In this document: in pieces, positions 59,612 to 64,000 of the stretch
How the letters are laid out: each line of letters opens with the position of its first letter
Position numbering within the stretch: position 1 is the first letter of the stretch
NCBI GenBank assembly: GCA_027485675.1
Contig: JAIXQP010000053.1
Coordinates: 34,237 to 98,236, forward strand
DNA: 64,000 nt
Direction: 5' to 3'
From: Terriglobales bacterium
GTDB lineage: Bacteria; Acidobacteriota; Terriglobia; Bryobacterales; Bryobacteraceae
Translations under genes and position numbers: made by a program
Notes under the pieces: model-generated
The model's database searches: none
The model's input: only the letters and a program-made list of their open reading frames with translations
What the model was told of the DNA's origin: nothing

Positions 59612-60343
59612 TCACCAGCGGGGAACGTAGGCCGGGGTGGTGGGCCGGGTGACCGGAGAGGCTAGGGGCTCGGCTTCGGGGTAGAGGCACTGGCCGGCGG
59701 CGGCGGCTTTCGGCTTTTCGACGGGGACGGCAACCGGCTGGGGTTCGGGCTTCCGGCGCTTGATGGCGTCCTGGACCGCTTTGAGGGCCGCGCGATAGGT
59801 GCGTTCAGCGGCGGCGACGTAGCGTTGGATGGCGGCGAGCGTCTTGCGGTGGTTTTCGTCGCCGAAGGTGGTGGCGAGCGAGGATTCGGTGGAGCGGTCG
59901 GCATCGTCGGCGCCGAAGCGATCGAGGAGGCGGTGCGTGCTTTCGATGGCTTGTTCGAAGGCTTTCGATTCGACGCGGTGGGCGCGGTTGAGGCGCCAGA
60001 GGGCTTCGGTGAGTTGGTCGGTGAGGAGGGTTTCTTCGGCGGTGACGGGGGCGAAGGTGGCGTGGGTCTGTTGGCGGAGGTCGTCGAAGGTGGCCTGGGA
60101 TTCGCCGGGCAGGATGAGGCTGGAGGAGCAGAGGCCATGGGCGAGGCGGTTCTTGCTGGAGGCGGCTTTGCCTTCGGCGGTGCGGGGGCCGGTGGATTGG
60201 CGGGCGTTTTGACGGTTGGTGGCGGCGCGCTTGGCGGCGGCCTGTTTGGCGTCGGCGGCTTCGGCCTCGGCGATCTGGCGTTGGAGGTCGCGGCGGACCT
60301 GATCGAGGAACGAGGGGGCGGGGGTGGGGGTGCTCGAATTCAT
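59612..60343 (-). CDS. STGPRTxEGK-family protein of unknown function
   Basis: 243 residues from ATG 60343, chosen because a strong hairpin lies upstream in the longer frame. The charged N terminus leads to NRQNARQSTGPRTAEGKAAS and SKNRLAHGLCSSSLILPGES, a motif set I know as a recurrent, multi-copy hypothetical family in Acidobacteriota and Planctomycetota. The rest is helical with a proline-rich tail. Function unknown; mobility of the family is suspected but not shown here. Confidence 0.75.
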   Translation of the reverse strand: MNSSTPTPAPSFLDQVRRDLQRQIAEAEAADAKQAAAKRAATNRQNARQSTGPRTAEGKAASSKNRLAHGLCSSSLILPGESQATFDDLRQQTHATFAPVTAEETLLTDQLTEALWRLNRAHRVESKAFEQAIESTHRLLDRFGADDADRSTESSLATTFGDENHRKTLAAIQRYVAAAERTYRAALKAVQDAIKRRKPEPQPVAVPVEKPKAAAAGQCLYPEAEPLASPVTRPTTPAYVPRW

Positions 60344-60369
60344 GGGTTGGCTCCAGGTTAGGGAAATGA

Positions 60370-60406
60370 AAAAGCCCGCGACACCGGGAGGGTGCAGCGG
60401 GCTTTT
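60370..60406. terminator. Bidirectional intrinsic-terminator-like hairpin between divergent genes
   Basis: AAAAGCCCGC (60370-60379) pairs with GCGGGCTTTT (60397-60406), with CACC/GGTG inside. T-rich stretches follow on both strands. It stands upstream of both flanking genes (60343 minus, 60545 plus), so it ends neither. It could end a small leader transcript before the 60343 gene on the minus strand. Confidence 0.65.
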
Positions 60407-60544
60407 CCTGCTTTCACGGTACACCGAGTGTCAAGCGATTTTGGGAATTCTAGAGGGGGCGGTGTTGCAAAGAAAGGAAATATTCTGCCAAATGGGCCGT
60501 GAACGCCTCGCCGGGCGTTCGCGAGATGGCATAGAATGCAGGGC

Positions 60545-61795
60545 ATGACGCTAGAACGGATGAGCCGGCGCGCCTGGCTGAGCGGGGTAGCGGCGTGGGG
60601 TTACCAGCAACCGCCGATGCCGCGGGCGACGGTGGAGGCGCTGACGGCCGGCCCGAAGCACCACTTCTTCGGCTACTATGGCATTCCGCCTTGGAACCGG
60701 GCGCAGACGAAGCTGGTTTGCCTGGAGGTCGATTTTCAGGACCGGCTCCCGGCACCCGGAGAGAAGGCGCGGATCGGGCTGGTCGACGCGAAGCGGGGCG
60801 GCTTTGCGCCGCTGACCGAAACGGCGACCTGGAATCTGCAGCAGGGCTGCATGCTGTATTGGAACCCGCGGCGCGAGAACCGGGAGATTCTATTTAACGA
60901 CCGGAAGGGTGGGGACGTGATCACCGTGGTGATGGACGTGGAGAGCGGGAAGCGGCGCGAGCTGCCGCGGGCGATTGCGGCCGTGGGACGGAGCGGGAAG
61001 TACGGCCTTTGCATTGACTACGGGCGGCAGGGACGGATGCGGAAGGTGGTGGGATACTCCGCCGCGGCGGACCCGTTCGCCGATGACCCGGCGCCGAAGC
61101 GGGATGGGATCTGGCGGATGGATCTGCGGACGGGCGAGACGAAGCTGCTGGTTTCGATTGCGGAGGTGTATGAGCGGCTGCGGGGGAATCCGTTGATCGA
61201 CGGCAAGCGGCATCTGTTCTTTCAACATGCGGTGTTCAACCGGGATGACTCGCGGTTTCTGTTTTTGGCGCGGGTGTTTACGGATCCGCCGGGGGCGCAG
61301 CTCGAGTCGGCGATGTTTACGGCGAACGTGGATGGGTCAGAGTTGCGCGAGGTGATCCCGTTCGGGCGGGGGGTATCGCACTTTGAGTGGCGGAATGCGC
61401 GGGAGATTGTGGCGACGTTTCGGATGAAGCCGCAGGGGGAGAAGCTGCATGTGCTGTTTACGGATGGCGCGGGCGACTACCGGGTGTTGGGCGAGGAGTT
61501 TTTGACGAGCGACGGGCACTGCAGCGTGAGCCGGGACGAGCAATGGATGGTGACGGACGAGAATGTGAGCAAGACTCTCGAGAAGCGCTTGCTGCTGTAC
61601 CATTTACCGACCGGGCAGGGCACGGAGTTAGCTCGGATGCCGATGCGGGAACGGCGGTATTTGAATAGTGACTTGCGGTGCGATCTGCATCCGCGATGGG
61701 ACCGGACGGGACGGCAGATTTGTTTTGATGCGCTCGACCGGGGGACCGGATTGCGGCAACTGCATGTGGCGCGGTTGGCGGGGGGTGAGGGGTAA
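60545..61795 (+). CDS. Exported TolB-like propeller protein
   Basis: 416 residues from ATG 60545 (AGGG close upstream); ATG 60536 is an alternative. A twin-arginine-like signal MSRRAWLSGVAAWG. Propeller-type blades follow: YWNPRRENREILFNDRKGGD, FNRDDSRFLFLARVF, VSHFEWRNAREIVATF, HCSVSRDEQWMVTDEN and DLHPRWDRTGRQICFDALDR. This resembles TolB/oligogalacturonate-lyase-like propellers used in polysaccharide handling. Its last 168 bases overlap the opposing PIN gene. Confidence 0.82.
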   Translation: MTLERMSRRAWLSGVAAWGYQQPPMPRATVEALTAGPKHHFFGYYGIPPWNRAQTKLVCLEVDFQDRLPAPGEKARIGLVDAKRGGFAPLTETATWNLQQGCMLYWNPRRENREILFNDRKGGDVITVVMDVESGKRRELPRAIAAVGRSGKYGLCIDYGRQGRMRKVVGYSAAADPFADDPAPKRDGIWRMDLRTGETKLLVSIAEVYERLRGNPLIDGKRHLFFQHAVFNRDDSRFLFLARVFTDPPGAQLESAMFTANVDGSELREVIPFGRGVSHFEWRNAREIVATFRMKPQGEKLHVLFTDGAGDYRVLGEEFLTSDGHCSVSRDEQWMVTDENVSKTLEKRLLLYHLPTGQGTELARMPMRERRYLNSDLRCDLHPRWDRTGRQICFDALDRGTGLRQLHVARLAGGEG

Positions 61796-62200
61796 AGCTG
61801 AGGGCACCTCGATTCCGGCAGATTGAAGAAAGGGGTGAGCGGGGGGCTCGAAAAAATCCTGGTCCCTGGTACAAATGATGTTCGCCTCACCGAGGATTGC
61901 CGTCTGGATGACGACGATATCATTGACGTCCCGAATCGGCGGGATCAACCATGGGTTTGGGCGAACGATCTCGCTCACCTCGCGCAGAAACCCTACGTAA
62001 TCAAAGATGCGGCCTTCGGACAGTCCGTGCAAGGCCATCATGCGAGGGTAGCGTAAGACTTTCGCGAGCTCGTAGAGAATCTGGTCCGAGGTCAGCAAAA
62101 CATCGTCGGACTCGAGGAGGGCGAGGAGCAGTTCCCGGGCAAGTCCTTTCGACCCGTCATGTGCTCGAACGAGAATCGCAGTATCGAGAACGACTCTCAC
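61628..62200 (-). CDS. PIN-domain toxin with extended C terminus
   Basis: 190 residues. The PIN core has MRVVLDTAILVRA (first Asp), EILYELAKVL-like LYELAKVLRYPRMM, and RDVNDIVVIQTAILGEANII with CTRDQDF. This matches the PIN family of VapC-like ribonucleases of about 140 residues. The last 50 residues or so are a proline/arginine-rich tail lying antisense to the end of the propeller gene, probably from loss of the original stop. It begins 4 bases inside the antitoxin gene. Confidence 0.85.
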   Translation of the reverse strand: MRVVLDTAILVRAHDGSKGLARELLLALLESDDVLLTSDQILYELAKVLRYPRMMALHGLSEGRIFDYVGFLREVSEIVRPNPWLIPPIRDVNDIVVIQTAILGEANIICTRDQDFFEPPAHPFLQSAGIEVPSALPLTPRQPRHMQLPQSGPPVERIKTNLPSRPVPSRMQIAPQVTIQIPPFPHRHPS

Positions 62201-62469
62201 TGATGGGAACGATATCCTGGACGAACACTTCTCATCGCCTCAGCGATGATGTCTTCGGCGTCGTCCTCGGAAACTGGTTGGCGGGAGGCGTCCACGTCAG
62301 CAAAGTACCGCCGGAGCTCGTCTGCGATGGCGGCTCGTTGATGAGGGGACATTGGAGCAAGCTCGAAGGTACGAAGGCTCACCGTCTCACTTTCGAGCAC
62401 ACGGCGTCCGAGGAGCGTTTCGAGAGCCTCTATCTGTTCGGGCGAGAGATCTTTGGCGTTGCAGATCAT
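62197..62469 (-). CDS. Antitoxin partner of the PIN toxin
   Basis: 90 residues. Helical, acidic C-terminal half (PVSEDDAEDIIAEAMRSVRP) typical of toxin-binding tails, and a short N-terminal region (LSPEQIEALETLLGRRVLES) that may bind DNA. It overlaps the PIN gene by 4 bases. I do not recognise the exact family; the pairing and size support the antitoxin call. Confidence 0.72.
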   Translation of the reverse strand: MICNAKDLSPEQIEALETLLGRRVLESETVSLRTFELAPMSPHQRAAIADELRRYFADVDASRQPVSEDDAEDIIAEAMRSVRPGYRSHQ

Positions 62470-62770
62470 GGCAGGTCGTGGCTCCGGGTGTGATCGAATG
62501 ACGTTCGCTCCCTTATTTTTTCACGAATGCGGAAGAGTACGGAGGTAGGAAAATCTGCAGCGGAGGTGCTCTCTAGCGGATGTTCACGATGGACCGATCT
62601 GTTCATTGAGTAACATAGAAGGCAGTTCCGCTTGACGTTCCCCCAGAGCCGTCCATTTAGTCAAGGATCGCGAGAACAGTAGGATAAGCAGGCCATCGGG
62701 GTTGGCTGGCGTTTCTTCGGGAGGACGGGGGAGTGTTTCCGGCAGGCTCGCAAGATGGGAGAATCGCAAG
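62470..62770. other. Gene-free stretch, 301 bp
   Basis: I see no gene, tRNA or repeat that I can support here. It separates the PIN/antitoxin pair (minus) from the nucleotidyltransferase pair (plus) and must hold both promoters. No clear -35/-10 pair stands out. Confidence 0.5.
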
Positions 62771-63013
62771 GTGATCAGCGATACGGATGAGCAGTCGCAG
62801 GCGGTTTGGATCGAGTTGCAGAGGCGGCGGACGCCGGGGCAACAGATTGCGCGGGCGCTCGAGATGACCCAACTGGTGCGGAGCCTGTTTGCGGCGAACT
62901 TGCGGCGGGAGGATCCGGAGATTACCGAGCGGGAGATTAAGCGCCGGATGGTGGAGGCCTACTACGGGACAGAGTGGGCGGAGCGGATGTTTGGGAAGCG
63001 GGCGGCGGGATGA
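62771..63013 (+). CDS. Small protein paired with a nucleotidyltransferase
   Basis: 80 residues from GTG 62771 with GGGAG upstream. The sequence is helical (AVWIELQRRRTPGQQIARAL, EREIKRRMVEAYYGTEWAER). Short proteins of this kind often precede a nucleotidyltransferase gene in a two-gene unit. Its stop overlaps the ATG of the nucleotidyltransferase (ATGA at 63010-63013). Function unknown. Confidence 0.75.
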   Translation: MISDTDEQSQAVWIELQRRRTPGQQIARALEMTQLVRSLFAANLRREDPEITEREIKRRMVEAYYGTEWAERMFGKRAAG

Positions 63014-63588
63014 ACGAAGTCCACGGCGCCTTCCGGGAACTGATGAAAGCGTTGGACGAGATGCAGTTGCCCTATGCCGTGGGCGGCAGCATTGCCAGCG
63101 CGGCTTATGGAATCGCTCGGGCTACCCAGAATGTGGATCTGGTGGCGGATCTGAGCCCCGAGTAGGCGTTCGTGTTGGCCAGCCGGCTGGCCAACAGTTT
63201 CGCGGTAGACCCAGAGACCGCACGGGAGGCGAGCGCGGCGAATCGTCCGTTTCACCTCATCCATATGGAGTCGGCGATGAAGTTCGATGTCTTCCCCATG
63301 ATGTACTTCGCTCACGGGGAAGACGAACTGCGGCGGCGGCAGATGCAGGAAGGTACGGGGCTGGTGGCCGAGGGCGCTGTTCCGGTAGTGACCGCTGAGG
63401 ACATCATTCTGGCTAAACTTGCCTGGTACCGGCGCGGCGGGGAGACCTCGGAACGGCAGTGGCGCGATGTCGAGTCCGTCTGGACGATGCGGGGTCCGTC
63501 GCTCGACTGGCCGTACCTGACGCGGTGGGCCGGCGAGATGCAGACGATGGATCTGCTGCTGCGGCTGGCTCGTGGGAAAGCCGGCTAG
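63010..63588 (+). pseudogene. Nucleotidyltransferase-like gene with an in-frame amber stop
   Basis: The frame runs 63010-63588 with a single TAG at 63163-63165. Before it: MQLPYAVGGSIASAAYGIAR and NVDLVADLSPE, the GGSxAS and DxD-like motifs of minimal nucleotidyltransferases of the DUF6036/AbiEii-like type. After it the same frame continues FVLASRLANSFAVDPETARE and EDIILAKLAWYRRGG to 63588. The expected residue at the TAG is Gln (SPEQ), a single base from CAG. It is a probable recent pseudogene; amber readthrough is unproven. Confidence 0.85.
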
Positions 63589-63695
63589 CGGGCGGCTCAA
63601 TGGGGGCAGGAGGGGGAAGCCGGCGACGGCAGCTCGCGCTCAAGGCGGTATTCTGGGAGCGCCTAAAGAGGTGCTTCATTTAGGAAACATCGAGG

Positions 63696-63920
63696 ATTGA
63701 GATCACGAATGACATCCAGTCGCTTACGACCTTTCGCCGCCGGCCGGGTGAGTTCATGAAGCAACTCAAGAAAACCAAGTGCCCGGTGGCGTTGAATGTG
63801 AAAGGCGGGGCGGCCGCAGTTGTGCAGGACGCGGAGCCTTTCCAGCGTCTGCTGGACATTGCCGCGAGTGCCGATGCCGAAGCACTCGTGTCCAAATTAG
63901 CGCAACGGTCTGACGGGTGA
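63696..63920 (+). CDS. Phd/YefM-type antitoxin without a standard start codon
   Basis: Frame 63696-63920 gives about 74 residues. Family pattern IEITNDIQSLTTFRRRPGEF, MKQLKKTKCPVALNVKGGAA, AVVQDAEPFQRLLDIAASAD matches Phd antitoxins. No ATG/GTG/TTG precedes this pattern; the frame is closed by a TAG at 63681. An ATT at 63696 with AGGAAA upstream lies just where the family starts (xIE). The next ATG would cut off the DNA-binding end. No toxin gene follows within the window. Confidence 0.7.
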   Translation: MEITNDIQSLTTFRRRPGEFMKQLKKTKCPVALNVKGGAAAVVQDAEPFQRLLDIAASADAEALVSKLAQRSDG

Positions 63921-64000
63921 GGCCCTGCTAGGGTAAGGAGAAGGTTCCGGCAAGAATCGACTCCACCCGAGGAGGCCCCCAGCCCTGTCTCAAGTATCCA

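Overview
This 64 kb window comes from a high-GC chromosome. It most resembles Acidobacteriota of the Bryobacterales/Solibacterales type. The signs are an Oar-like TonB-dependent receptor with a carboxypeptidase-like N-terminal domain, two gene pairs coding a DUF1549/DUF1553 cytochrome-like protein plus a DUF1501 protein, DUF1080, Cys-type sulfatases, a secreted BACON/propeller protein, the STGPRTxEGK family, and a beta subunit of RNA polymerase carrying an extra four-CxxC-like cluster. Lineage is inferred from gene content only; there is no rRNA or tRNA in view.

Layout. 1-3.6 kb: 3' part of aconitase, then a retron (structured msr-msd RNA followed by its reverse transcriptase) meeting a Uma2-type nuclease tail to tail. 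3.6-14.5 kb: a long minus-strand run (DUF1080, PuuP-like permease, Oar-like receptor, three-gene ECF sigma cluster, DUF1501, DUF1549/1553). 14.6-16.0 kb: an Xre/RES toxin-antitoxin pair with a DUF433 gene. 16.1-20.6 kb: a minus-strand methylmalonyl-CoA module (epimerase, unusual fused mutase, MeaB) followed by a small membrane protein and XRE regulator with two matching 18-bp palindromes at the junction. 20.7-28.3 kb: diheme cytochrome, phosphoribosyltransferase, CBS proteins, PAS histidine kinase, NusG paralogue, degenerate receiver, sigma-54 activator, NarL-type regulator and an Hsp20-like fragment: a signalling-rich stretch. 28.5-40.3 kb: secreted/catabolic genes (lectin-like protein, two sulfatases, M20 amidohydrolase, two esterase-like proteins, second DUF1549/1553-DUF1501 pair, exported SelA-like PLP protein). 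40.3-42.3 kb: HD-GYP remnant and a membrane glycosyltransferase. 42.4-51.3 kb: rpoC and rpoB with their own promoter and a long leader, without rplJL upstream. 51.3-59.3 kb: a large secreted BACON protein translationally linked to an ABC/FtsX/HlyD export system. 59.3-64 kb: intergenic repeats, a STGPRT-family protein, a TolB-like propeller protein, and a cluster of toxin-antitoxin style genes in varying states of decay (PIN/antitoxin, nucleotidyltransferase with an amber codon, Phd-like antitoxin without ATG).

The strongest candidate for an under-described system is the retron at 1706-3050. The RNA ends pair over 18 bp, the msd part folds into a long hairpin, and the reverse transcriptase follows 5 nt later with an N-terminal extension and no evident effector gene, an arrangement like the effector-less myxobacterial retrons. 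Second-tier observations are the mutase with a shrunken small-subunit-like N terminus, the paired operators inside the meaB stop region, the extra Cys cluster in RpoB, and the array of decaying toxin-antitoxin genes at the right end.
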